64,000 nucleotides of DNA from Crocinitomicaceae bacterium (lineage in GTDB: Bacteria; Bacteroidota; Bacteroidia; Flavobacteriales_D; Crocinitomicaceae): assembly GCA_023957475.1 (NCBI GenBank), contig JAMLHA010000004.1:1-64000 (forward strand), given 5' to 3'. Each line of letters starts with the position of its first letter. The stretch's first letter is position 1. The notes under the pieces are model-generated. The model was not told the DNA's origin. It searched no databases and saw nothing but the letters and a program-made list of their open reading frames with translations. Below, piece after piece: positions 35,501 through 43,327 of this stretch. Both the position numbers and the translations under genes were made by a program.

Positions 35501-37684
35501 CAATTCCAACTGATTTTTCACCAAATCAAAATATTTCCCCCTCAATTTTACCAATTCTTCGTGTGTTCCTCTTTCTACAATACATCCATGTTCCAACACA
35601 ACAATTTGGTCTGCATTTTTAACAGTGCTTAAACGGTGTGCAATAACAACGGCTGTACGTCCTTTAAAGAACGTGTTTAGATTCTCCATAATCACACGTT
35701 CATTATTGGCATCCAATGCGCTTGTAGCTTCATCAAAGAAGATGAATTTTGGATTTTTGTAAACCGCACGGGCAATTAACAGGCGTTGTTTCTGCCCTGT
35801 ACTCATTCCTATACCCTCCATCCCTATTTTAGTATTATAGCCCAAAGGCAATTGCTCTATAAAACTTCCAATATTGGCTATTTCAACTGCCTTTTTTAAT
35901 CGTTCTTTGTCGATAATATCCTCCCCGACAGCAATGTTATTAGCAATCGTATCGTTAAAAATATACCCCTCCTGCATTACAGCACCACTATTTGCTCTCC
36001 AGGTATGTTGACTGATTGTAGTTAAATTTGTATTTCCTATTTTGATTTCTCCTGTTCCTGGTTCGTAGAATTTCAACAGCATTTTCATTAGAGTTGTTTT
36101 TCCGCTTCCACTCGTTCCGACGATTGCCGTTATTTTGTTGGCAGGAATGGTTAAATCCAACCCCTTAATCACTTCTTCGTGGCTTCCTGTATAACGGAAA
36201 TGCACATTGGATAGTGTAAAATCTTCATTTTCGGGAATATCATGTACTTTTTCATCTTCTGTCTGTTCTTCATCTTCACGATTGTGAATTTCAGAAAGGC
36301 GTTCTAACGCAATTTTTGCATCCTGTACCGAGTAAACAAAACCGATTAACTGTTGAATAGGGCTGTTGAGCTGACCAATAATATATGAAATTGCCATCAT
36401 CATACCAAGTGTTATTTCTCCGTCAATAACCAGTTTAGCAGAAAACACGGTAATAAAGATATTTTTGAGCTCGTTGATAAAACCTGAACCAATGGTTTGC
36501 GTTTGCTCTAAAACCAATCCTTTCATAGAGATTTTAAACAAACGAGCCTGTAAAAATTCCCAACTCCATCGTTTTTGTTTTTCGGCATTATGTAGTTTTA
36601 TTTCCTGCATACCGTTAATGAGTTCTATTACTTTACTTTGTTCTTCACTCATTTGTGAAAAACGTTTGTAGTCTAAATCTTTTCTTCTTTTTAGAAAGAG
36701 AAGCACCCAAACAAAATATAACCCACTTCCAAGAAAGAAAATGCCAAATATTTTTAGGTCATACCATGCCAGTACACATCCGAAAATAATCAGATTAAAA
36801 AATGAGAACAGTGTATTAAGAGATGTTGATGTTAATAAAATTTCAATACGTCTGTGGTCACTAATTCGTTGCATGATGTCTCCCGTCATTTTACTGTCAA
36901 AATAGGAAATAGGCAGGTTCATTAATTTGATGAAAAAATCAGAAATCAGTGAAATATTGATGCGTGTGCTTAAATGCAGTAAAATCCACCCCCTAATAAT
37001 ATCAACGCTTGTTTTTCCGATGAATAAAAGTAATTGTGCAATGAGAATCAGATAAATAAAATTGATGTCTTGGTTCTGAATACCAATATCAACAATACTC
37101 TGTGTTAAAAAAGGAAAAATTAATTGAAGCAAAGAACCAACTAATAAGCCTAATGCCAGTTGAAAGATAAATTTCTTGTATCGGAATAAATATTGATACA
37201 GAAATGAAAAACCCCTTCTTTTTTCAATATCATCGTCTTCTGTTTGCTTTAATCGTGGAGTTGGTTCCAATAGCAATGCAATTCCTTCTTCTGTGGTTTC
37301 GTTTGCGGTTTTTCCTATCCAATTGTCTATAAAATCATGAATCGAGTATTTTAATAATCCATGTCCGGGATCAGCAACATAGACAATGCTATTTTTTATC
37401 TGATAGACAACAACAAAATGGTTGCTCTTCCAATGAACAATACACGGCAATGGGGCTTCTTCTTTGAATTTATTGAAGTCAACCTTTACTCCCAATGTGC
37501 GAAATCCTATTTTTTCTGCTGCATCTGAAACACTCTTTAAGTTACTACCTTGTCGGGTCGTTTCAGATAATTTTTGTAGTTTCTCTAATGAAATAGAACG
37601 CCCGTAATGTTTTGCTACCATACGTAAACAGGTAGGAGCGCAGCTCATTGCATCAGGTTGACGAAACAGAGGAAAAGATTTCAT
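35492..37684 (-). CDS. C39 peptidase-containing ABC exporter (PCAT)
   Basis: A 730-aa protein in the order C39 cysteine peptidase, ABC transmembrane domain, ATPase. The peptidase holds C15 (in RQPDAMSCAPTCLRM), H89 (SNHFVVVY) and D105 (VADPGHG). The membrane domain spans about residues 165-440. The ATPase has Walker A GTSGSGKTT, signature MSTGQKQR and Walker B FIFFDEATSALD. Such proteins cleave leader peptides after a double Gly and export the core. The precursors encoded upstream carry a Gly-Gly in the right place. It follows the SPASM maturase gene after two bases and works with HlyD and TolC. Confidence 0.93.
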   Translation of the reverse strand: MKSFPLFRQPDAMSCAPTCLRMVAKHYGRSISLEKLQKLSETTRQGSNLKSVSDAAEKIGFRTLGVKVDFNKFKEEAPLPCIVHWKSNHFVVVYQIKNSIVYVADPGHGLLKYSIHDFIDNWIGKTANETTEEGIALLLEPTPRLKQTEDDDIEKRRGFSFLYQYLFRYKKFIFQLALGLLVGSLLQLIFPFLTQSIVDIGIQNQDINFIYLILIAQLLLFIGKTSVDIIRGWILLHLSTRINISLISDFFIKLMNLPISYFDSKMTGDIMQRISDHRRIEILLTSTSLNTLFSFFNLIIFGCVLAWYDLKIFGIFFLGSGLYFVWVLLFLKRRKDLDYKRFSQMSEEQSKVIELINGMQEIKLHNAEKQKRWSWEFLQARLFKISMKGLVLEQTQTIGSGFINELKNIFITVFSAKLVIDGEITLGMMMAISYIIGQLNSPIQQLIGFVYSVQDAKIALERLSEIHNREDEEQTEDEKVHDIPENEDFTLSNVHFRYTGSHEEVIKGLDLTIPANKITAIVGTSGSGKTTLMKMLLKFYEPGTGEIKIGNTNLTTISQHTWRANSGAVMQEGYIFNDTIANNIAVGEDIIDKERLKKAVEIANIGSFIEQLPLGYNTKIGMEGIGMSTGQKQRLLIARAVYKNPKFIFFDEATSALDANNERVIMENLNTFFKGRTAVVIAHRLSTVKNADQIVVLEHGCIVERGTHEELVKLRGKYFDLVKNQLELGS

Positions 37685-37686
37685 TA

Positions 37687-38673
37687 CTATTTATATAATT
37701 CAGGTTTTTCATATCCTTCTTGCCCCTTCCATTTATTTGTGTATGGATTATATATACAAGAGGAAGGTCTTGAATGTTCATCATTTACAACCTTAACACG
37801 GCAATCCGTACAGATATACCGAAATTCACAGTCTTTACAAACGCTTATTGTATCTTTATTAATAAACCAATAATCTGTTTCCAATTGTTTTACATCAATG
37901 GTTTGTAAATCTTCAAACGAGCAAATAACATCTTTCATTGACGGACAATTCTTTACCTTTCCGTTAACATCAACTCCAATCTTTTTATATAGACAGGAGT
38001 TGTAGTTCATACTTTTGAAAATATGTTTTTTATTACTGGAAAAAAAAGACGGGTGGACTATTCCACAACATGAATCAGATTTAATTTCTTGACTTGTAAA
38101 AATGAACTTATTGTTTACCTTGTAAGTCGTTACGTCCTTATTAAAATTTGTGAATATGACGGAATTAATTTTAGGGTAAGAATTTATATTTAAAGAGACA
38201 TAATTAAATATTTCCTCATCAAAAGGTACAATAAAATCAATTGATTCTACAATAGTATTTTCTGTATATTTTAATATCTTTTCCAAGTCTTCCAAGCAGA
38301 CAGCATCAAAAAACCTAAATTGATAGAATTTAGTAAGAAAATCATCCAACTTAGATAATAATATAGGTATTGAATATATTGAGTCCTTATTTCTGTCAAT
38401 AATAACGGACTCTATTATTGCAGGAAAATCATACTCATATTTAAGTTTAGGAAACTGATTTTTAATACTATCGGGGATTTTTAAAATTATTTGGTTGTCA
38501 ATTAAGTGACTTAGTGTTTCCATTTCAAATTTTTCAATGGGAATATCTATATCAGGTAAATCAAAATCTATATGGTACCAATCTCCACGTTGAATGTCAA
38601 TCAGTAAATTTTTAGAATGTCCCTTAACAAAAAGACAGTTTGAAGATAAAATGTATGATTCTGTGTTATTCAT
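37687..38673 (-). CDS. gwsS: Grasp-with-spasm system SPASM-domain peptide maturase
   Basis: A 328-aa protein recognisable as the SPASM partner of the grasp-with-spasm RiPP family. The C-terminal part carries the auxiliary Fe-S ligands: SCLYKKIGVDVNGKVKNCPSM (about 228-248) and CKDCEFRYICTDCR (about 281-294), with a final Cys near 310. The N-terminal 200 residues have no CxxxCxxC radical-SAM motif. This is a feature of the family and not damage here. Its exact chemistry is not settled. The start overlaps the stop of the 79-aa gene (ATGA), and the C39 exporter follows directly. Confidence 0.85.
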   Translation of the reverse strand: MNNTESYILSSNCLFVKGHSKNLLIDIQRGDWYHIDFDLPDIDIPIEKFEMETLSHLIDNQIILKIPDSIKNQFPKLKYEYDFPAIIESVIIDRNKDSIYSIPILLSKLDDFLTKFYQFRFFDAVCLEDLEKILKYTENTIVESIDFIVPFDEEIFNYVSLNINSYPKINSVIFTNFNKDVTTYKVNNKFIFTSQEIKSDSCCGIVHPSFFSSNKKHIFKSMNYNSCLYKKIGVDVNGKVKNCPSMKDVICSFEDLQTIDVKQLETDYWFINKDTISVCKDCEFRYICTDCRVKVVNDEHSRPSSCIYNPYTNKWKGQEGYEKPELYK

Positions 38674-38909
38674 AGAACTTCGTCGGGATTAATAATAAGA
38701 CTTAATTGAGAATAGGAAACTAATCTGATATGCCCCTCATAGTTAATTTTATCAATTTTAATTGACGAATTGAAATGTAAATTTTGTTGAATGTCTTCTT
38801 CCTGAGTTTTCTTTATCGTTTTTTCTTCTAAAAAATAAATATCCATTGGGAAGAATGATTTATCTATTCCAGTAGATTCTGATAAAAAATCAATATGGTT
38901 CTTTTTCAT
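38670..38909 (-). CDS. Unknown 79-aa protein between the two maturase genes
   Basis: I do not recognise this protein. It begins MKKNHIDFLSESTGIDKSFF, superficially like the precursor leaders (MKKN), but it has no Gly-Gly site and no Cys. It is linked to both neighbours by ATGA overlaps (ATP-grasp gene upstream, SPASM gene downstream), so it should be made in equal amounts with them. Size and position suggest a small accessory partner, for example a leader-binding protein, but that is only an inference. Confidence 0.7.
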   Translation of the reverse strand: MKKNHIDFLSESTGIDKSFFPMDIYFLEEKTIKKTQEEDIQQNLHFNSSIKIDKINYEGHIRLVSYSQLSLIINPDEVL

Positions 38910-39922
38910 AATACCAAATGTTGGGCAACAATTTTTTGCAGGTAAAAATTACAATTTTCCGAATTAGCAATATATTGACCGGAGGGGTTTACCTCCAAAA
39001 ATATATATTCATTATCAACAGAATAAATGATATCAAGAGAACCCGTAACCAAGTTCAATTTATGCATTAAACCGTCTATTTTTTGTTCAATGTCTTCAGG
39101 TAGTGTAAACGGAACTATCCGAGTTGGATTCTCTCTGTCATAATGACGATAGTCTGTTTGAGTTTCCTTTTTGTTTTGTGTAAACATTGCACAGGAATAC
39201 ATACTCCCATGAATGTAAAATGTGCGAATTTCAAATAACTTCCCTATTTTCTCTTGAAATAGTGTTAAGGGAAATTCATCTGGAAAAGTCAAAATATCTT
39301 CTTTAGTAATTTCGTGTGTGTATTGGGAATATACTGTTTCATTGTTTTGGTTATAGAATGACAAATTCAGACCTAAACTTTTAGTTATAATTTGACTACA
39401 TTTTTTATTAAATGACATTAACCCTGCTCTTTTTGTTGTGAGGATTGTATTAGGAATTTTTAATCCAATTAAAAAGGCAGTATTTAAAACTGTAATTTTA
39501 TTAATAAAAGCTCCATTATCATTTCCGATGAGATTTAACGACTTCAAACTATCTAAACAATGGTTTTTTATATTATGTTCGTAAGCCATGAAATAATTTG
39601 CTAAACGTGAATAGGTATTAACCATTGATTCTGTGTTACTTCTCAAACCTGTATAGTTCGTATAAGTCAATGCCCCACTTCTAAAATAAATACCTTGAAT
39701 ATCATCCAAATGATATTCGTATTCCTCATTATTGAATTGAATATGTTTATTTATTTCTCCATTAGTAAAACTTATTTCCGTGAACCTGAAAGTTTCTTTA
39801 TCCGCATTTATATGCCGGAATAATTTATTTCCAGTTAAACAATAATAATATGCCCAATCCGATACTAATTTGGCAGTATAATCACCGCTTTTTGACACAA
39901 TTAAAACGATCCTTTTGCTCAT
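38906..39922 (-). CDS. gwsG: Grasp-with-spasm system ATP-grasp peptide maturase
   Basis: A 338-aa ATP-grasp enzyme similar to the microviridin/pheganomycin-type peptide maturases. Such enzymes use ATP to form ester or amide bonds between side chains of a precursor. The N-terminus IVLIVSKSGDYTAKLVSDW is the family start. The C-terminal metal- and ATP-binding strand is GSLDIIYSVDNEYIFLEVNPSGQY (Glu and Asn in EVNPSGQY, about residues 313-320). It overlaps the end of the accessory gene by 41 bases, and its stop overlaps the 79-aa gene start. The ATG at 39922 is the best start I see. Confidence 0.87.
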   Translation of the reverse strand: MSKRIVLIVSKSGDYTAKLVSDWAYYYCLTGNKLFRHINADKETFRFTEISFTNGEINKHIQFNNEEYEYHLDDIQGIYFRSGALTYTNYTGLRSNTESMVNTYSRLANYFMAYEHNIKNHCLDSLKSLNLIGNDNGAFINKITVLNTAFLIGLKIPNTILTTKRAGLMSFNKKCSQIITKSLGLNLSFYNQNNETVYSQYTHEITKEDILTFPDEFPLTLFQEKIGKLFEIRTFYIHGSMYSCAMFTQNKKETQTDYRHYDRENPTRIVPFTLPEDIEQKIDGLMHKLNLVTGSLDIIYSVDNEYIFLEVNPSGQYIANSENCNFYLQKIVAQHLVL

Positions 39923-40834
39923 GATAATATTCGTAAAATGGTGTTGTTTTTGGTAAATCTCCTAAAGCCGGTGTCGTATCAAGATCATCTTTGAAATAAG
40001 GCGATAAGCCTATTTTATTACAGCGTTTAAAAAACTTTTCAGGAGAAGGAAGACTATCATTTGCCCCTCCCCACCTAAAATAATAAGACGGTTTACCTTT
40101 TTCTGAATACTCTCGTCTGTCAACTGCTATTGCATAATCAACAGGTAGCAAATGACCCTTCTTGAGCGATTTATACAAGAATTTTTTGTTTTCTTGAAAC
40201 CATTCAGGTGTGGAGTGAGTTAAAAAAATGTACGTTTGTCTGGGGACGACCCAATTTATTCCTCCTAAATAGCCTTGTTTTTGATAAACTGAATCTATAA
40301 AATTTCGATTGTCCTCATCAATCAGCTTCATGGTATCTAAAATAAGTTGTAAGATAAGTGAATCACTACCTTTATTGGATGCTTCAGTATATTTGTCCCT
40401 CACAATACGATCTTCTTGTAGTCTTCTTTCTATTTCCTGAAATAAATCAGAATTTATAAGTGGCATAATAGAATCATCAATGTATTTTTGATTAATTTCT
40501 CGAATGCTATCTTTCAATTGAGATGGCATACTTCTAAAATAGTGACGAGAATTTGTTCCCATTAACGTCGTTAAATTTGTTTCTAAGATTTTAATTGCTC
40601 GTTTTTCTTCCCCCTCTTCATTAGGCAAGCGGCATAAAACATTTCATCTATATCATACGGCTTATTTACTTTCTTAAATCCATTTTCAAAAAAGACTTGG
40701 GCATTTTTATAGTCTTGATTAAAAAAATAATAACGTGCTTCATTAATATTTTGATAGTATTTAATGTAATTGGTCTCCTTACAACTAATCAGTAGAAGAA
40801 TCAAAGCCACTGTTGATAAATATCTTTTGTCCAT
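39882..40834 (-). pseudogene. Secreted accessory protein, copy A (DUF6624-like), frameshifted
   Basis: Two frames, 40834-40583 and 40628-39882, together match the intact 312-aa paralogue at 42310-43248 over their whole length. The first encodes a lipoprotein signal peptide (lipobox Leu-Ile-Ser-Cys) and a TPR-like segment (NINEARYYFFNQDYKNAQVFFENG). The second has the C-terminal domain (LIDEDNRNFIDSVYQKQGY, FLTHSTPEWFQENKKFLYKSLKKGHLLPVDYAIAVDR by parts). The break is at a run of five C on the plus strand (40610-40614). Six would give one 317-aa protein. The C-terminal pattern resembles DUF6624. It lies between the precursor and maturase genes. Confidence 0.75.
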
Positions 40835-40854
40835 TTTAAAACTATTTGAAAAGA

Positions 40855-40889
40855 AGCCTTAAGCCGTTTTAGGAAAACGGCTTAAGGCT
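40855..40889 (-). terminator. Perfect hairpin after precursor A
   Basis: AGCCTTAAGCCGTTTT (40855-40870) and AAAACGGCTTAAGGCT (40874-40889) are perfect 16-bp arms with a 3-base loop. The hairpin lies six bases beyond the precursor A stop and before the accessory gene. It may act as a partial terminator or 3' stabiliser, so that precursor mRNA exceeds maturase mRNA. Confidence 0.8.
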
Positions 40890-40894
40890 AAAAA

Positions 40895-41167
40895 TTATCT
40901 GGTTCTTACAGGAGGAACAACAGGAGGTGTCCCAGGATTTGAAATACCTGACCCCGGTGTACAATCGTCCCATCGCTCATCCGTACAAGTAGTTGTTCCT
41001 GGATAAGTACAATCGATGTTTTTATCGGACTGCTCTGTTACCAATTCTTCATCATTATCAGCAGTTGCGCCCTATGTTCGGGTTCCTCGGTAGTAATATC
41101 CACCATGAATAACACCAAGATTTTCAATTTTGTTTTCAGAAAACCCTTCAAAAACATTTTTTTTCAT
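40895..41167 (-). pseudogene. Grasp-with-spasm precursor peptide, copy A, with internal TAG
   Basis: From the ATG at 41167 the frame reads MKKNVFEGFSENKIENLGV, then Ile-His-Gly-Gly-Tyr-Tyr-Tyr, and reaches TAG at codon 32 (41072-41074). Beyond it the same frame continues 58 codons to TAA, through Cys-, Asp- and Thr-rich sequence, to a Pro-rich end closing with Pro-Val-Arg-Thr-Arg. The intact copy B has the same leader start, the same Gly-Gly-Tyr-Tyr and the same Arg-Thr-Arg end, so both halves belong together. A CAG or TGG codon changed to TAG explains the break. The Gly-Gly is the expected C39 cleavage site. As sequenced, only eight core residues would be made. Confidence 0.75.
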
Positions 41168-41214
41168 AATAAAAAAATTAAGTTAATTGCCCTCTAAATT
41201 TCTTACCTTTACAC

Positions 41215-41325
41215 TGCATTTCGGGCATTCTACAATGCAAGGTTGCGCAGCAAAACAGTTCGGTAAAAATGCTTTTTTGCGTCTTTTAGAGGAAGTGTTA
41301 CCGCACTTCCTTTATTTTTAGTGTT
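41215..41325 (+). ncRNA. Candidate short transcript with terminator and 28-codon ORF
   Basis: GGAAGTG (41291-41297) and CACTTCC (41304-41310) form a stem followed by TTTATTTTT on the plus strand: a rho-independent terminator with no annotated gene before it. A 28-codon ORF from the ATG at 41239 (MQGCAAKQFGKNAFL...) ends in the terminator. Either a small RNA or a very short peptide is possible. The 5' end is a guess. Confidence 0.35.
41291..41320 (+). terminator. Plus-strand terminator upstream of precursor A
   Basis: A 7-bp stem GGAAGTG/CACTTCC with a six-base loop and a T-rich tail on the plus strand only; the minus strand has no T-tract after the stem. Confidence 0.65.
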
Positions 41326-41444
41326 TTAATCCACAACTGAAAAATCAACTAAATTTGTTGCAATTTGATTAACAATCACAGTGATAAAAAATAAAATGTT
41401 TGTAATTTAACATTCAATATTTTTTCTAACCGTTTTGCTAAAAA

Positions 41445-41452
41445 CAAACATA
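41445..41452 (-). promoter_or_regulatory. Minus-strand -7 element, candidate precursor A promoter
   Basis: CAAACATA reads TATGTTTG on the minus strand (TAnnTTTG). Use of it would give precursor A an untranslated leader of roughly 270 bases that contains the 41291-41310 hairpin. Confidence 0.35.
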
Positions 41453-41554
41453 AGTATCTATACGAACTAAAAATTACGTAGAAATACGTGTTTTTTGAAA
41501 TTATGTCAACTAAAATTAATGAATTTTCATAATTTATGAATTTAAAATAGTGCT

Positions 41555-41642
41555 TACTCTAAATGGTTTTCGGCAACCCCAGCGAATAGCTGTTTTTCTC
41601 GATAAACAGCAATGGAAATCGACTAAAAAGTAGTTGCAACAT
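41555..41642. repeat. Noncoding block duplicated with the precursor module (copy A)
   Basis: This block aligns with 43610-43694. Shared parts are TACTCTAA, GGTTTTCGGCA, TTTTTCTCGATAAACAG and GCAACAT in the same order and similar spacing. CTGTTT...AAACAG inside it can form a small hairpin. It lies upstream of both divergent genes. Confidence 0.75.
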
Positions 41643-41694
41643 TAAATTAGTGTTTGCAAGATATATCAAAAAAAACGAAGAAATATCATTGTAT

Positions 41695-41713
41695 AAGTTG
41701 TATTTTACAACTT
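41695..41713. promoter_or_regulatory. Palindromic operator 1 upstream of XRE regulator A
   Basis: AAGTTGTA-TTT-TACAACTT is a perfect 8-bp inverted repeat around TTT. The core GTTGTATTTTACAAC recurs 87 bases downstream. Confidence 0.75.
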
Positions 41714-41763
41714 GTACTGCTTATTTTAATTGTATTGCACAACCAAATATATAAAAAACCCTT

Positions 41764-41771
41764 TATATTTG
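41764..41771 (+). promoter_or_regulatory. -7 element of XRE regulator A
   Basis: TATATTTG matches TAnnTTTG and lies between the two palindromes, 51 bases before the ATG at 41823. Confidence 0.5.
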
Positions 41772-41783
41772 CTAAAGTTGAGG

Positions 41784-41800
41784 GGTTGTATTTTACAACC
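41784..41800. promoter_or_regulatory. Palindromic operator 2 upstream of XRE regulator A
   Basis: GGTTGTA-TTT-TACAACC repeats the core of operator 1. It overlaps the start of the predicted XRE transcript, a place suited to autorepression. Confidence 0.75.
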
Positions 41801-41822
41801 TAAAAATCTATTTTTTGAAAGT

Positions 41823-42230
41823 ATGGAAAGTAGCATTAATGTATCACATGCCAAAAAATTACGTTTTTTAAGAAAACAATCTGACAAAAAACAAAGCGAA
41901 ATAGCCCACTATTTGGGGCTCAGTCAGCAGGCATACAGCAAGCTGGAAAATGGAGAAACAGGTTTTTCGGACGAAACCATTGAAAAAATTTCTCATTTCT
42001 TTGGCATTTCACCGGCAGAATTTGAACGGGTGCAGGAATCTGTTTATGTAGGTAATAACAGCTACAATTATGCCTCCAGCATCCATAATGTGGATGAACG
42101 CTTTCTAACATCTTACGAGACATTATTAGAGCAAAACCGGAAACTTTATGAAGATTTGATCCGGGAAAAGGATGAACGCATCAAATTATTGGAAGCGCTG
42201 TTATTGAAAGCGGACGGAGGAAAAGGTTAA
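41823..42230 (+). CDS. XRE-family helix-turn-helix regulator A
   Basis: A 135-aa regulator with an N-terminal HTH_3 domain (AKKLRFLRKQSDKKQSEIAHYLG, then LSQQAYSKLENGETGFSDETIEKIS) and a C-terminal helix (KLYEDLIREKDERIKLLEALL) suited to dimerisation. I use the ATG at 41823. The longer frame from 41730 would run through the promoter and operator 2. It is divergent from precursor A, and the two palindromes in between are its likely binding sites. A second, related regulator sits in the same position next to precursor B; both end in a similar KDERI/KDRVIE coiled helix. Confidence 0.87.
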   Translation: MESSINVSHAKKLRFLRKQSDKKQSEIAHYLGLSQQAYSKLENGETGFSDETIEKISHFFGISPAEFERVQESVYVGNNSYNYASSIHNVDERFLTSYETLLEQNRKLYEDLIREKDERIKLLEALLLKADGGKG

Positions 42231-42309
42231 TAAGCCTTTAACGTTGGTAGCCATTATCCTTTGTATGATTTCCTGTTGCTTTTGAATCAAAGTAAGCGAT
42301 AGGGGGAGA

Positions 42310-43248
42310 TCATTCGAACCTGCTACAATTAAAATCTTCTTTCTTTTCATTATAGTAGTCATAAAAAATTGTTTTTCTCAGAGTCTGTCCCCGTTTTAGA
42401 ATGGAATTGTTTGGATTATCAAAGTAAGGACTTAGTCCAATAAGGCATCTATTGATAAAAATTATTTCGGGACTTGTTGATACAACTGTATTAGAAGATA
42501 CATATAGATTGTACAAAGTTTGCGTTTTACAACTATTGTCATAAAAAGCACGGTCTAAAATTATCCCAAAGTGATACGGATCCATTCTACCTCCCTTTAT
42601 TTCTTTGAGGAATAACACATAGTTTCGAAATAACCAATCAGGCGGTATATGCAATATAATAGCTGTTACATCAGGATTTGGATAGTAGTAACCTCCTGGA
42701 AACCCATATTCCTTTATATATTCCAAAAACCTTTCTCTGTTTATGGAATCCTGAAAATCCATTTTTGTTTTCAACAAAGCACGTTGAATGCTATCCTCTT
42801 TAAGTATATTATTGAACTGTTTCCGATATAATTGATCGTACTTTATTAATGTATCGAAAAATATTTTGTTAGTCGGTATCATTATTGTGTCAGGAGCAAT
42901 TTCTAATAAAATTTTTTCTCTATTTTCCTCGCTCATTCCTCGATAATAAGTTGTGTCATTTTTAAAAAGATAGTGAACTCCCCAATTAAGCAAAACATCA
43001 ATTGATTTTTTTCTATTATTTGTTTCCCATAAGACACGGCTGTATAAATGAGCATCTTTTGGAAAAAATTTATATCCAAAGGTTTCAGCCTTTCCATAAT
43101 AAACTGCTGCTGAATCCCATTTCTCCTGATAGAACCAGTATTCCGCCTCGTTTAGATTATTCCGGAAAGGAATATAGTTTTGAGCATCACATGTATAAAC
43201 AATACTATTTATAACAAATAAAGCTATTGTATTATTTATGTTTATCAT
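42310..43248 (-). CDS. Secreted accessory protein, copy B (DUF6624-like)
   Basis: The intact 312-aa paralogue of the broken gene at 39882-40834. It has an N-terminal signal sequence ending near Asp-Ala-Gln, a TPR-like segment (NLNEAEYWFYQEKWDSAAVYYG), a linker, and a C-terminal domain (INRERFLEYIKEYGFPGG, LHIPPDWLFRNYVLFLKEI, HFGIILDRAFYD, then RCLIGLSPYFDNP). The order Gly-Phe-Pro-Gly, then a helical middle and Asp-Arg resembles DUF6624, a family of unknown function. It is encoded directly behind precursor B and is thus expected in the periplasm, perhaps handling or answering to the exported peptide. That role is inferred from position only. Confidence 0.75.
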   Translation of the reverse strand: MININNTIALFVINSIVYTCDAQNYIPFRNNLNEAEYWFYQEKWDSAAVYYGKAETFGYKFFPKDAHLYSRVLWETNNRKKSIDVLLNWGVHYLFKNDTTYYRGMSEENREKILLEIAPDTIMIPTNKIFFDTLIKYDQLYRKQFNNILKEDSIQRALLKTKMDFQDSINRERFLEYIKEYGFPGGYYYPNPDVTAIILHIPPDWLFRNYVLFLKEIKGGRMDPYHFGIILDRAFYDNSCKTQTLYNLYVSSNTVVSTSPEIIFINRCLIGLSPYFDNPNNSILKRGQTLRKTIFYDYYNEKKEDFNCSRFE

Positions 43249-43287
43249 AATTAAGATCTATAAATAGTCTAAACCTCTTTGACAAAT

Positions 43288-43319
43288 AAGCTGGAATGCA
43301 CCATAATGCACACCAGCTT
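43288..43319 (-). terminator. Hairpin after precursor B
   Basis: AAGCTGG and CCAGCTT (43288-43319) form the outer stem, with TGCA-containing inner pairs. Like the hairpin at 40855-40889 it lies just beyond a precursor stop codon and before the accessory gene. Confidence 0.7.
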
Positions 43320-43327
43320 TTATGTAT

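Larger units (their letters stand above)
41168..41822. other. Regulatory intergenic region, 655 bp
   Basis: A divergent gap between precursor A (minus) and XRE regulator A (plus). Contents I can support: a plus-strand terminator hairpin with a possible short RNA (41215-41325), a minus-strand TATGTTTG promoter element (41445-41452), the block duplicated at copy B (41555-41642), two palindromic operators (41695-41713, 41784-41800) and the XRE promoter element (41764-41771). Confidence 0.65.

Noticed and set aside
37687-38673. Radical SAM enzyme
   Set aside because: The C-terminal cysteine motifs fit a SPASM domain, but no CxxxCxxC is present in the N-terminal part, so I do not claim radical-SAM activity.
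41730-42230. Longer start for XRE regulator A at 41730
   Set aside because: The extension runs through the promoter element and a palindromic operator and adds no family sequence. The ATG at 41823 fits the domain.
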